From Streptomyces sp. 6-11-2 (GTDB lineage Bacteria > Actinomycetota > Actinomycetes > Streptomycetales > Streptomycetaceae): a stretch of 64,000 nt of DNA. A program made the translations under genes and the position numbers. Location of the stretch: the NCBI RefSeq assembly GCF_006540305.1, contig NZ_BJOR01000001.1, forward strand, positions 992,001 through 1,056,000, given 5' to 3'. Within the stretch, counting starts at the first letter, position 1; every line of letters begins with the position of its first letter. A model generated the notes under the pieces. That model was given only the letters and a program-made list of their open reading frames with translations. It made no database searches and had not been told where the DNA came from. Positions 12,607 to 25,313 of this stretch are shown here, one piece after another.

Positions 12607-13641
12607 TTACCAGCTGTGCGCCAGCAGAAGGTCGTCGAGTTCGTTCTGCCGGGAAACGAGCGCAAGGTCGGCGTCGACCATCATCCGCATGAGTTCCGGG
12701 AAATCGACACTCGGCTTCCAGCCCAGCTGGGCCTGCGCCTTGGAGCTGTCGGCGCACAGCACCTCGACCTCGGCGGGCCGCACGAGGTCGGGGTCGATGA
12801 CGACGTGGTCCTCCCAGTCGAGGCCCACGTGCTCGAAGGCGTAGCGGACCGCGTCGCGCACGGTGTGCATCTCTCCCGTGCCGATCACGTAGTCGTCGCC
12901 GGCGTCCTGCTGGAGCATCAGGTGCATGGCGCGGACGTAGTCGCCCGCGTAGCCCCAGTCACGGACCGCGTCCATGTTGCCGAGGGCCAGTTTGTCCTGG
13001 AGCCCCAGCTTGATGCGCGCGACCGCGAGAGAGATCTTGCGGGTCACGAACTCCTGGCCACGACGGGGCGATTCGTGGTTGAACAGCATTCCGGAGACCG
13101 CGTACATACCGAACGACTCGCGGTAGTTGCGGGTGATGAAGTGCCCGTACGCCTTGGCCGCGCCGTAGGGACTGCGCGGGTGGAAGAGCGTGGTCTCCCG
13201 CTGCGGCGTCTCGGCGACCTTGCCGAACATCTCCGAGGAGGACGCCTGGTAGAAGCGGATCTGGCCCTCGGGACCCGCGGTGCGGGACATGCTCAGTCCG
13301 CTCACCATGCGGATGGCCTCGAGGACGCGCAGCACGCCCATGCCGTTCACCTCGGTGACCAGCTCGGCCTGCTGCCAGGACATCGGCACGAACGAGATCG
13401 CGCCGAGGTTGTACACCTCGTCCGGCTGTACTCTGTCGACCGCCGAGACCAGGCTGGCCTGGTCCATGAGGTCGCCGTCCACGAAGGACAGTTCCGAAAC
13501 GAGCCGGCTCACCCGGGACTTGCGGGGGTTGGCCTGGCCACGGATGAGACCCCACACCTGGTACCCCTGCGACAGCAGGTGCTCCGCCAGATAGGACCCG
13601 TCCTGGCCGGTAATTCCGGTGATCAGTGCGCGCTTGGGCAT
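12607..13641 (-). CDS. gmd: GDP-mannose 4,6-dehydratase (mycosamine pathway; NysDIII/AmphDIII-like)
   Basis: Converts GDP-mannose to GDP-4-keto-6-deoxymannose, the first step toward GDP-mycosamine for polyene macrolides. It is a 344-residue extended short-chain dehydrogenase, full length for the family. Visible motifs are the NAD(P)-binding GITGQDG (9-15), the SSSE segment (134-137) and the YxxxK pair Tyr159/Lys163 in SPYGAAK. The start ATG 13641 follows a GGGAATGA-type ribosome site. The gene sits directly upstream of the PKS on the same strand, with 168 bases between them, and divergent from the exporter genes. The aminotransferase (DII) and mycosaminyltransferase (DI) that should act next are not in this window and presumably lie beyond its left end. 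A generic GDP-rhamnose or GDP-fucose role is possible from sequence alone, but the PKS context favours mycosamine. Confidence 0.93.
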   Translation of the reverse strand: MPKRALITGITGQDGSYLAEHLLSQGYQVWGLIRGQANPRKSRVSRLVSELSFVDGDLMDQASLVSAVDRVQPDEVYNLGAISFVPMSWQQAELVTEVNGMGVLRVLEAIRMVSGLSMSRTAGPEGQIRFYQASSSEMFGKVAETPQRETTLFHPRSPYGAAKAYGHFITRNYRESFGMYAVSGMLFNHESPRRGQEFVTRKISLAVARIKLGLQDKLALGNMDAVRDWGYAGDYVRAMHLMLQQDAGDDYVIGTGEMHTVRDAVRYAFEHVGLDWEDHVVIDPDLVRPAEVEVLCADSSKAQAQLGWKPSVDFPELMRMMVDADLALVSRQNELDDLLLAHSW

Positions 13642-13780
13642 TTCATTCCCATCTCAACCGCAAAGAGACCGTCCAAACGCTGCGCTCGGTCGACGACCTG
13701 GCCTCGAGAAAGCTGTCCGGACGATAGACACCGGCACGTTCCCAAGCGGCGGAAGTCAATGTCAACGCTTCTCGAACTTA

Positions 13781-13796
13781 CTAGGGAATTCCCGGG
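13781..13796. promoter_or_regulatory. PimM-type (PAS-LuxR) operator, near-perfect copy
   Basis: CTAGGGAATTCCCGGG matches the known PimM/AmphRIV-type consensus CTVGGGAWWTCCCBAG at 15 of 16 positions and is a near-perfect palindrome. It lies in the 286-base divergent promoter region between the dehydratase (starts 13641) and the first exporter gene (starts 13928), placed to control either or both. The cognate PAS-LuxR regulator is not in this window. Confidence 0.75.
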
Positions 13797-13821
13797 TGGG
13801 CCGATGCGGCCGGGGCGAACA

Positions 13822-13837
13822 CTAGGGAAATCCGGGT
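13822..13837 (+). promoter_or_regulatory. Second, weaker PimM-type operator
   Basis: CTAGGGAAATCCGGGT repeats the left half of the site at 13781 (CTAGGGAAWTCC) 41 bases further on, with a degraded right half. It lies about 90 bases before the first exporter gene, so the divergent promoter region carries a strong and a weak copy. Confidence 0.55.
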
Positions 13838-13927
13838 GCGGTGCGGGATCCAATGACCGGGTCGGCGTGCCGGCCGACTCCGTTCCAACGGGCGGCTCCT
13901 GGCCGCCGTCAACCGGGGTGTCATTCC

Positions 13928-15676
13928 GTGCTGTTGAGACTCATGCGCACACGACTGCGCCCCTACGCGGGTTCCGTCGTCGCTCTGGTCGCCCTGCATC
14001 TGGTGCAGATCCTCGGCACGCTGCTGCTGCCGACGCTGGGCGCCGCGCTCATCGACGAGGGAGTCGTCCGCGAGGACAGCGATCGCATCGACGCCATCGG
14101 CGCGGCGATGGCGGTGGTGGCGCTGGTGCAGATCGCCGCGGCGCTGGGTGCCGCGGCCCTGGGCGCGCGCACCTCCACCGCCCTCGGGCGGGACCTGCGC
14201 TCCGCGGTCTTCCGCCGCGTGCTGGACTTCTCCGCCCGTGAGATCGGCCGCTTCGGCACCCCGTCCCTGCTGACCCGCTCGGTGAACGACGTGCAGCAGG
14301 TGCAGAACCTCGCCCAGTCCGGGCTCGGCATCTTCGTCGCGGCCCCGCTGATGTGCCTGGGCAGTGTGGTGCTCGCGCTGCGCCAGGACGTGCCGCTGGC
14401 CCTGATCCTCGTCCCGATGGTGCTGGTGGTGGGCGTCTGCTTCGGTTTCCTTTTGGCCCGTATGGCCGCGCTGTACGCCCGGCTGCAGCGGACGCTGGAC
14501 CGTCTGGGGCGGCTGCTGCGGGAGCGGATCACCGGGGTGCGCGTGGTGCGTTCCTTCGCCCGGGACTCCTACGAGAGCGAGCGTTTCACCCGCACCAACG
14601 AGAAGCTCTTCGGCCTGTCCCTGGGGGTGGGCCGGCTCATCGCGGTGATGCTGCCGTCGGTTCTGCTGCTGATGAACCTCTTCACCCTGGCGCTGCTGTG
14701 GGTGGGGGCGCGGCGGATCGACGCGGGCAGCATGCAGATCGGCTCGCTCAGCGCCTTCCTCAGCTATCTGTCGCTCATCCTGATGTCCGTGGTGATGCTC
14801 GCCTTCGTGTTCCTGAACGTGCCGCGGGCCCGGGTGTGCGCGGAGCGGATCACGGAGGTCCTGGACGCGGAGACCGACGTCGTCCCGCCCACCGCGCCGC
14901 GGCCCATGACGGGTCCCGCCGGGCAGGTCGAACTGCTGGACGCCGAGTTCCGCTACCCGGGCGCCGAGAACGCCGTGCTCCGGGACCTGTCGCTGACGCT
15001 GAAGCCCGGTGAGCGGGTCGCGGTCCTCGGCAGCACCGGCTCCGGCAAGACCACGCTGCTGCACCTGATCCTGCGGCTGGTCGACGCGACCGCGGGCGAG
15101 GTGCGGATCGGCGGCACGGACGTGCGCGAACTGGACCCGTCGGTGCTGGCCGGCGCCGTGGGCTACGTGCCGCAGCGGCCGTACCTGTTCGCCGGGACCG
15201 TCGCGACCAATCTGCGCTTCGGCCGGCCGGACGCCACGGACGAGGAGCTGTGGGAGGTGCTGCGGGTCGCCCAGGCGGACGACTTCGTGGCCCGGCTCGG
15301 CGGCCTCGGCGCGGAGATCGCCCAGGGCGGCACCACCGTCTCCGGCGGCCAGCGCCAGCGGCTGGCGATCGCACGGGCGCTGCTGCGCCGCCCCGCCGTC
15401 TATCTCTTCGACGACTCCTTCTCCGCGCTCGACCAGAGCACGGAGGCGGCGCTGCGGGAGGCCCTGGTCCCCCACACGGCGGGCGCCACCGTGATCACCG
15501 TGGCGCAGCGCGTGGCCTCCGTGCGCGACTCCGACCGGATCGTCGTCCTGGACCAGGGCGGCATCGCCGCCACCGGCACCCATGACGCGCTGCTGCGCGA
15601 CAGTCCCACGTACCGCGAGATCGCGCTCTCGCAGCGCACCCGAGAGGAAACCGCTCATGGCGCCGGACGTTCCTGA
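13928..15676 (+). CDS. ABC exporter half-transporter, degenerate-site subunit (NysH/AmphH-like)
   Basis: Membrane-ATPase half-transporter of 582 residues, probably pairing with the next gene to export the polyene or confer self-resistance. An N-terminal six-helix transmembrane domain (about residues 15-310) is followed by a nucleotide-binding domain with Walker A GSTGSGKTT (368-376) and the canonical signature SGGQ (472). Walker B reads LFDDS, so Asp stands where the catalytic Glu is expected. That is the degenerate-site signature of heterodimeric exporters of the TM287/288 kind. GTG 13928 is chosen because the protein then begins LLRLMRTRLRPY, typical of the family; an upstream in-frame ATG at 13841 would add 29 unlikely residues. 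It overlaps the next gene by 20 bases. Confidence 0.9.
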   Translation: MLLRLMRTRLRPYAGSVVALVALHLVQILGTLLLPTLGAALIDEGVVREDSDRIDAIGAAMAVVALVQIAAALGAAALGARTSTALGRDLRSAVFRRVLDFSAREIGRFGTPSLLTRSVNDVQQVQNLAQSGLGIFVAAPLMCLGSVVLALRQDVPLALILVPMVLVVGVCFGFLLARMAALYARLQRTLDRLGRLLRERITGVRVVRSFARDSYESERFTRTNEKLFGLSLGVGRLIAVMLPSVLLLMNLFTLALLWVGARRIDAGSMQIGSLSAFLSYLSLILMSVVMLAFVFLNVPRARVCAERITEVLDAETDVVPPTAPRPMTGPAGQVELLDAEFRYPGAENAVLRDLSLTLKPGERVAVLGSTGSGKTTLLHLILRLVDATAGEVRIGGTDVRELDPSVLAGAVGYVPQRPYLFAGTVATNLRFGRPDATDEELWEVLRVAQADDFVARLGGLGAEIAQGGTTVSGGQRQRLAIARALLRRPAVYLFDDSFSALDQSTEAALREALVPHTAGATVITVAQRVASVRDSDRIVVLDQGGIAATGTHDALLRDSPTYREIALSQRTREETAHGAGRS

Positions 15677-17507
15677 GGAGCACGAAGAAGCGCGAGAGGA
15701 GGCGGCGCGAGAGGAGGAGGCGCGTGAATCGGACCGGCCGGTCCGCCGGCTCGCCGGTCTGCTGCGCCCGCACCGCCGGTCCGTGGGCCTCGCCCTGGCG
15801 GCGGGTGTCGTCGGCATCCTCCTCAACGCGTTCGGTCCGCTGCTGCTGGGCCGCGTCACCGACCTGATCGCCGACGGCGTCCTCGGACACGGCGGACCGG
15901 CCCCGGGCGTCGACTTCGGGGCGCTCGGCAGGCTGCTGCAGATCCTGCTGGTTCTGTACGTGACGGCGTCGGTGTTCATGCTGGTGCAGAACTGGCTGGT
16001 GGCCTCGGTGGTCCGCCTGCTCATCCACGACCTGCGGCACCGGGCGCAGGAGAAACTGGCGCGGCTGCCGCTGCGCCACTTCGACCGTCAGCCGGCGGGC
16101 GAGACCCTCAGCCGCAGCACGGACGACGTCGACAACCTCCAGCAGACCCTCCAGCAGACCCTGACCGATCTGATCAGCTCCGTGTTCTCGCTGGTCATCA
16201 TGCTGTCCCTGATGCTGATCATCTCGCCTTCGCTGGCCGGGGTGATGCTGCTGAGCGTCCCGGTGTCGGGGCTGCTCGCCGCCTGGATCGCCAAGCGGGC
16301 CCAGCCGCGGTACGCCGCCCAGTGGGCCGCGAGCGGCACACTGACCGCGCACGTCGAGGAGATGTGCGCCGGGCACGCGCTGGTGAAGGCCTTCGACCGG
16401 CGGGCGGAGGCCGAGCGGCGCTTCGACGAGCGCAACGAGGCGGTGTACCGGGCGGGTTCGGGGGCACAGTTCGCGTCCGGCGCGATCGAGCCCGTGATGA
16501 TGTTCGTCGCCAACCTCGGCTATGTCGCGGTCGCCGTCGTCGGTGCCTGGAAGGTCGTGGACGGCTCGCTGACGCTGGGCGATGTGCAGGCGTTCATCCT
16601 GTACGCACGGCAGTTCAGCCAGCCGATCGTGGAGATCGCCTCGGTCGCCGGCCGCCTGCAGTCCGGGGTGGCCTCCGCGCAGCGGGTGTTCACGCTGCTC
16701 GACGCGCCGGAGCAGGATCCCGAACCGCGCCGCCCGCTCGCTGTGGAACGTGCCGAGGGCCGGGTGGAGTTCCAGGACGTGTCGTTCCGCTACTCCCCCG
16801 ACGTGCCGCTCATCGAGGGGCTGTCACTGTCCGTGGAACCCGGCAGCACGGTGGCGATCGTCGGCCCGAGCGGCGCCGGCAAGACCACGGTCGCCAACCT
16901 GCTGATGCGCTTCTACGAGATCGACTCGGGCCGCATCCTCCTGGACGGCACCGACATCGCCGCGATGAACCGCGACGACCTGCGCTCCCGCTTCGGCCTC
17001 GTCCTCCAGGACACCTGGCTGTTCAAGGGAACCATCGCCGAGAACATCGCCTACGGGACCCCGGGCGCCACCCGTGCGGACGTGGTGGAGGCGGCCCGCG
17101 CGACCTGCGCCGACCGCTTCATCCGCACCCTGTCGCAGGGGTACGACACGGTCCTGGACGACGAGTCCGGCGGTGTCAGCGCCGGGGAGAAGCAGCTGAT
17201 CACGGTCGCGCGGGCGTTCCTCGCCCGGCCCGCCGTACTCGTCCTGGACGAGGCGACCAGTTCCGTGGACACCCGCACCGAGCTGCTGATCCAGCGGGCC
17301 ATGAACACCCTGCGGGCGGGCCGGACGAGCTTCGTGATCGCGCACCGCCTGTCCACCATCCGGGACGCCGACGTCATCGTCGTGATGGACTCCGGCCGCA
17401 TCGTGGAACAGGGCACCCACGACCAACTCCTCGCGGCCCAGGGCGCGTACGCCCGCCTCCACGCGTCCCGCGCGAACGCCCCGACGGCCGAGGTGACGGC
17501 CGGCTGA
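15657..17507 (+). CDS. ABC exporter half-transporter, catalytic subunit (NysG/AmphG-like)
   Basis: Second half-transporter, 616 residues, translationally coupled to the first. It begins with a charged Glu/Ala/Arg stretch (about residues 5-30), followed by the transmembrane domain (about 40-340) and the ATPase domain. Walker A is GPSGAGKTT (403-411), the signature is the non-canonical SAGEKQ (508), and Walker B ends in a normal LDEATS. The canonical Walker B here pairs with the canonical SGGQ of the partner, while the partner's DD Walker B would face this SAGE signature. The two genes therefore predict one active and one degenerate ATP site. ATG 15657 follows GAGAGG at 15642. A short hairpin follows the stop codon. 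Confidence 0.9.
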   Translation: MAPDVPEEHEEAREEAAREEEARESDRPVRRLAGLLRPHRRSVGLALAAGVVGILLNAFGPLLLGRVTDLIADGVLGHGGPAPGVDFGALGRLLQILLVLYVTASVFMLVQNWLVASVVRLLIHDLRHRAQEKLARLPLRHFDRQPAGETLSRSTDDVDNLQQTLQQTLTDLISSVFSLVIMLSLMLIISPSLAGVMLLSVPVSGLLAAWIAKRAQPRYAAQWAASGTLTAHVEEMCAGHALVKAFDRRAEAERRFDERNEAVYRAGSGAQFASGAIEPVMMFVANLGYVAVAVVGAWKVVDGSLTLGDVQAFILYARQFSQPIVEIASVAGRLQSGVASAQRVFTLLDAPEQDPEPRRPLAVERAEGRVEFQDVSFRYSPDVPLIEGLSLSVEPGSTVAIVGPSGAGKTTVANLLMRFYEIDSGRILLDGTDIAAMNRDDLRSRFGLVLQDTWLFKGTIAENIAYGTPGATRADVVEAARATCADRFIRTLSQGYDTVLDDESGGVSAGEKQLITVARAFLARPAVLVLDEATSSVDTRTELLIQRAMNTLRAGRTSFVIAHRLSTIRDADVIVVMDSGRIVEQGTHDQLLAAQGAYARLHASRANAPTAEVTAG

Positions 17508-17515
17508 CCGGCCCG

Positions 17516-21695
<4,180 letters not shown>

Positions 21696-22187
21696 CTCGA
21701 ACTACCTCCCCCGGATGTTCAGTTGATCCATTGATTATGACCGCTGCCACCACGTGGCGAACAAACCTCGCCGCCCCCGATGCTCAAGTTCAATCGCTCC
21801 GACCCGGGCAGGGTCGGCAGAGGCGTGTGCGGGCGACAGCCGTCGGGCTGTCAGCAGGGAAACCTCCCCAGTAAGAGACGGAGACCACGGGGGTCATGGA
21901 TACAAGGACGACGGAGTCCACGAATCCGGTGGATGCCGAGCACGGCGATCCGGCAGGTGTGGCGATCTCGAGAGTGCCAAGGTTCAGTGAACGTCCGACC
22001 GAAGGCGAGGAGCGGTCAGCTTCCTCGGCGCGTCGCTTCCCGTATCCGTACCAACCGAGTCGTCGACGCCGTGGCCGAGGGCCGAGGCACCACGGCGGCG
22101 AAGGTGGCTGCCGATGCCTGCAAGGACGGGCAGGGGATTTCACCCCGAACCGCGAGCACGAGATTTCGGATGCATGGAGGTGTACGG
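21696..22187. other. 492-base divergent region with no confident gene
   Basis: Lies between the start of the STAND gene and the start of the TIR-like/S1 gene. Open plus-strand frames run through it, including ATG 21780 in frame with the downstream gene and ATG 21896 in another frame. Their products are Arg/Pro-rich, resemble nothing I recognise, and lack a well-placed ribosome site. It must contain both divergent promoters. Part of it may be an unrecognised short gene. Confidence 0.4.
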
Positions 22188-23504
22188 ATGCTGGAGCAGC
22201 TCAGGCGGCGTGAACAGGCCGCTGACGAGGACCTCGTCTTCTTCGCGATGCCGTACGGCAGAAAGACGATGCCGGATGGCTACGAACAGAACTTCGATGT
22301 CCTCTACCGGGACTATTTCGCCGAGGCCGTAAAACTCATGGGCCTCAAGCCCGACCGTGCCGACAAGATCCCGGGGACGACCGAGAGTCCGCTTCAGGCG
22401 GCGTGGGACGGGATCGACCGTGCCGGCGTGGTGGTAGTGGACCTGTCGGCCACGTCCACCTCGGTGGCCATGGAGCTCGGATGGGCCATGTGCCTGCACA
22501 AGCGCCTGGTAGTGCTCCACTATGAGGGAGCGGAGGTGCCCACCAACATCCAGGGCCAGATCAGGGCCATCACCTACAGGTGCGACATGAGCGGCCTCCC
22601 GGAGATGAGCCGCGCAATCCGCGCTGCCATCGAGGAGGTTCGGAAGCCGGGATCGCCGGAGATGGACCTCCGCCCGCGCACTGGGCTCCGCGACGTGGAC
22701 GCGGTCGCCGAAGTGGTGTGGGCCACCGCGGACCGCATCTTCGTCCGTGACGTGCAGAACGAGTTGCGCACAGGTGAGATGCGCAGGACCGACGTGAACT
22801 ACGGTGACACCGTCCCTGAGGACATGGCGAAGCGTTATCACCAGGGCAGCAAGATCAGCGGCACCTTCGTGACCGACGAAAACGGAACCCGGTTCTCGCA
22901 GAGGTATGGCCAGGTCAACCCGTGGCCACGGCTGCAGGCTGAATACGCACGCGGCCAGGTGACCACCGCCAGGGTGTCGGACCTGAACCGCGGCGGCTGC
23001 TTTGTCGAGCTCGCATCCGGCGGCAAGTCCCGAATTCCCACCCATCAGGCCAACGCGGCTGGACTCCTGCTCGGCTCTGAAGTGCAGGTCAGAGTCCTCC
23101 ACGTGGACCCTGTCCGGCAGCGCATCGACGTTGCCCTGGCGCACCATGCGGTGGCCTCCGCCGCGCCTCCCTCAATGGACGCGTATCCCCGGACGGGTGA
23201 GCGTCTGGCGGCGACGGTCAGGACGGTCGTGGCGGAACACGGGTTCGTCCTGGTGGAACTCGACGGCTACCCGGGCATGGCGAAGCCGGCGTTGCTACAC
23301 GTCTCGGAAATGGCTCCGGCAACGCGGGACGGCGTGGAAGCGGGCTCCGTGGTGCACGGCGAGCGGGTCTTCGTCGAAGTGATCGAAGTGCGCCCGTCGC
23401 GAAGGGACCCAGGACTCCTCGACGTGCGGGTTCGCGAGGTCGACAGCGGAGTCGGAAAGACCGCCGATCCGGCGGAGCCGGTGGTCGCCGAATCAGCGGC
23501 ATGA
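22188..23504 (+). CDS. TIR/nucleoside-deoxyribosyltransferase-like domain fused to two S1 RNA-binding domains
   Basis: Cytoplasmic protein of 438 residues, function unknown. Residues 15-125 have the Rossmann-like layout of the TIR/STIR/nucleoside 2-deoxyribosyltransferase group: a first strand VFFAMPYG, then VVVVDLSATS, then AMELGWA with the conserved Glu96 where these folds carry the catalytic acid. A helical linker (130-250) is followed by two S1-like barrels (about 255-320 and 337-418; the first contains RVSDLNRGGCFVEL, the second LLHVSEMAP). ATG 22188 is chosen over upstream in-frame starts because GGAGGTG lies five bases before it. The last four bases overlap the next gene (ATGA), so the two are coupled. 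A nucleotide- or NAD-handling head on an RNA-binding tail would suit a translation- or RNA-sensing effector; that is inference. Confidence 0.75.
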   Translation: MLEQLRRREQAADEDLVFFAMPYGRKTMPDGYEQNFDVLYRDYFAEAVKLMGLKPDRADKIPGTTESPLQAAWDGIDRAGVVVVDLSATSTSVAMELGWAMCLHKRLVVLHYEGAEVPTNIQGQIRAITYRCDMSGLPEMSRAIRAAIEEVRKPGSPEMDLRPRTGLRDVDAVAEVVWATADRIFVRDVQNELRTGEMRRTDVNYGDTVPEDMAKRYHQGSKISGTFVTDENGTRFSQRYGQVNPWPRLQAEYARGQVTTARVSDLNRGGCFVELASGGKSRIPTHQANAAGLLLGSEVQVRVLHVDPVRQRIDVALAHHAVASAAPPSMDAYPRTGERLAATVRTVVAEHGFVLVELDGYPGMAKPALLHVSEMAPATRDGVEAGSVVHGERVFVEVIEVRPSRRDPGLLDVRVREVDSGVGKTADPAEPVVAESAA

Positions 23505-24046
23505 CCGAGCCGGGAGCGCGCAGCACCGTGCCAGACCTCGCTCACCGCCTGTGGAACAGCGCAGTTCGCTCCGAGCACTATGCGAGGCCAGGGGGAGAGC
23601 AGTACCAGGCCGCAGTCCTCGAGCAGTACAAACTGTGCGTCGAAATGGCGGACCGGGTCAGCGCCCGGCGCAGCCTGACGAACACCTTCTTCCTCACGTT
23701 GAACTCTGCCGAACTCACCGCCGCTGGTGCGCTCAGCGGTCCCATCGGCCGGACCGTGCCGACCTGGGGCGTGGCCTCGATCGGGTTCGTGGCGCTGTTC
23801 CAATGCGTTGCCTGGTTTCTCCTGATTCGCTCCTACAGGCAGCTCAACGCGGCAAAGTACAAGGTGATCGGCGAGCTTGAGAAGCGCCTGCCGGCGCTCC
23901 CCTACTCCGACGCAGAGTGGGCGGAGCTCGGCGAAGGGAAGTCGTCCACCTCGTACCTTCCCTTGACCCATGTCGAACTCTGGGTACCTGGAGGCTTTGC
24001 CACCCTGTACCTGATCGCGCTGGCTACCGTGGCCGTCACCGGGTGA
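23501..24046 (+). CDS. Small membrane protein of the RipA-like family
   Basis: A 181-residue protein with a soluble amphipathic N-terminal region (about 1-55) and hydrophobic helices at about 62-82, 88-110 and 160-180, separated by a charged loop with YRQLNAAKYKVI and LPLTHVE segments. These segments are what I remember from proteins named RipA-family octameric membrane proteins. The topology also resembles SLATT two-helix effectors of nucleotide-signalling conflict systems. It overlaps the preceding TIR-like/S1 gene by four bases and ends 34 bases before a strong terminator, so the pair forms a complete two-gene transcript. Proposed role: membrane effector or anchor for the upstream sensor. 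Family assignment is from memory and moderate in certainty. Confidence 0.65.
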   Translation: MTEPGARSTVPDLAHRLWNSAVRSEHYARPGGEQYQAAVLEQYKLCVEMADRVSARRSLTNTFFLTLNSAELTAAGALSGPIGRTVPTWGVASIGFVALFQCVAWFLLIRSYRQLNAAKYKVIGELEKRLPALPYSDAEWAELGEGKSSTSYLPLTHVELWVPGGFATLYLIALATVAVTG

Positions 24047-24080
24047 CAGGTTGACAGCGCAGCTGACCTCGGTTGGCATG

Positions 24081-24108
24081 AGGGCCCGTCAGCTTGCTGA
24101 CGGGCCCT
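24081..24108 (+). terminator. Strong terminator of the two-gene TIR-like/RipA-like operon
   Basis: Perfect 12-base stem AGGGCCCGTCAG / CTGACGGGCCCT with a CTTG loop, then CTCTCTGTTTCC. The remaining 218 bases to 24326 show no supported gene. Confidence 0.85.
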
Positions 24109-24326
24109 CTCTGTTTCCGGGCCGCTCCGTGCAGGGGCGGGTTGCGCAGGCCAGCAGCCCGCGTGGCACGGATGCGGTCCTCAGCTCTGGTCGGCTGGCG
24201 GCGCCGCAGCTCCAAAGCGGTGCGTTCGCGGTCACCGGCCGGGAAGCCGCCGGCTCCACGCATACCCAGGCCGCCATGCCGGTGTACTCCGCGGGCCGGG
24301 CCGGCGGGCTTCGGGGCCAGTGGTCC

Positions 24327-25313
24327 CTACACCGTCGCTCTCACCTCCGTGCCCAGTTCGCGTCGGGCGCGGGCGGCGGCGCCGACCGGGACGGCGTCGG
24401 AGGACAGGGCGGCCCGGACCAGGCGGACGGGGTGGCCGCTGACCGGGGGTTCGACGGCGAGGGCAGACAGGATGACGGGCTCCAGGAGGGGCCAGGCGCG
24501 GCTGACTCCGCCGCCGACGACCACCGTGGTGATATCGACGACGCCCGCCGTGATCACGATCGCGCGGGCGATGCCCGCTCCCGCGGCGCGGTACACCGCG
24601 AGAGCGTCCTCGTCGCCGTGGGCAGCGGCCTCGGCGACTTCGCGGGCGGTGAGGCGGTGGCCGGTGCGGTCGGCGTAACGAGCCCCGATGGAGCGGCCGG
24701 AGGCCAGCGTCTCCAGGTGGCCGCGCCCGCCGCAGGAGCAGTGCAGGTCGCCGAAGCCGGGGATGTGCCCGATCTCGCCGGCCGCGCCGTGCGGACCCGC
24801 GTACAGGGCGCCGTTGGTCCACAGAGCGCCGCCGACGCCGGTCCCCAGGGTCATGCCGAGGACATCGGCCTCGCCGCGCACCGCTCCGCCGCAGACCTCC
24901 CCGTAGAGGAATGCGTTGACGTCGTTGTCCAGGAAGGCCGGGACGCCGAGGGCCTCCTCGACGGCGGCGGTGACGGCGAAGCCGGCCCAGCCGCGGAAGG
25001 AGTCGCTTGCGACCAGGATGCGGCCGTTCGCGGAGTCCACCACCCCGGCGGCGCCGATTCCGGCGCCCACCAGGCGGCCCGGGGTGCGGGCCAGCAGCGG
25101 GGCGAGCGCGTCGAGCGCGGCGTCCACCATGGCCCGGCCGCCCTCGAGCGCCGGGGTGGCGGTCTCCGCGCGGTCGAGGACGGTCAGGTCGTCCGAGCAG
25201 AGCACCACCTGGGTGGTGGTGCCGCCGATGTCGATGCCGGCGAACAGTGGCCGGAGGGTGTTGGGAATGGCAGGGTCCTGCGGGGTGTAGGGAAAGAGAA
25301 GAGGTCCGGTCAC
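24327..25313 (-). CDS. ROK-family sugar kinase
   Basis: Cytoplasmic kinase of 328 residues, probably phosphorylating a hexose or amino sugar delivered by the adjacent ABC importer. The ATP motif GIDIGGTTT lies near residue 27 and the catalytic DND/GEIGH segments follow. The zinc motif reads CSCGGRGHLE, with His where most ROK proteins have the third Cys. There is no N-terminal winged helix, so it is an enzyme and not a repressor. The start is GTG 25313, overlapping the stop of the ABC ATPase gene by four bases (GTGA). Glucokinase, N-acetylglucosamine kinase and N-acetylmannosamine kinase are all possible; the sequence does not decide. Confidence 0.85.
   Translation of the reverse strand: MTGPLLFPYTPQDPAIPNTLRPLFAGIDIGGTTTQVVLCSDDLTVLDRAETATPALEGGRAMVDAALDALAPLLARTPGRLVGAGIGAAGVVDSANGRILVASDSFRGWAGFAVTAAVEEALGVPAFLDNDVNAFLYGEVCGGAVRGEADVLGMTLGTGVGGALWTNGALYAGPHGAAGEIGHIPGFGDLHCSCGGRGHLETLASGRSIGARYADRTGHRLTAREVAEAAAHGDEDALAVYRAAGAGIARAIVITAGVVDITTVVVGGGVSRAWPLLEPVILSALAVEPPVSGHPVRLVRAALSSDAVPVGAAARARRELGTEVRATV

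Noticed and set aside
13781..16024. 747-residue minus-strand frame opposite the ABC exporter
   Set aside because: His/Gln/Arg-rich shadow of two complete transporter genes.
21780..22187. In-frame N-terminal extension of the TIR-like/S1 protein
   Set aside because: Arg/Pro-rich with no fold; a strong GGAGGTG site places the start at 22188.
24036..24277. Short minus-strand frames after the RipA-like gene
   Set aside because: They overlap a strong terminator and lack a ribosome site or similarity.
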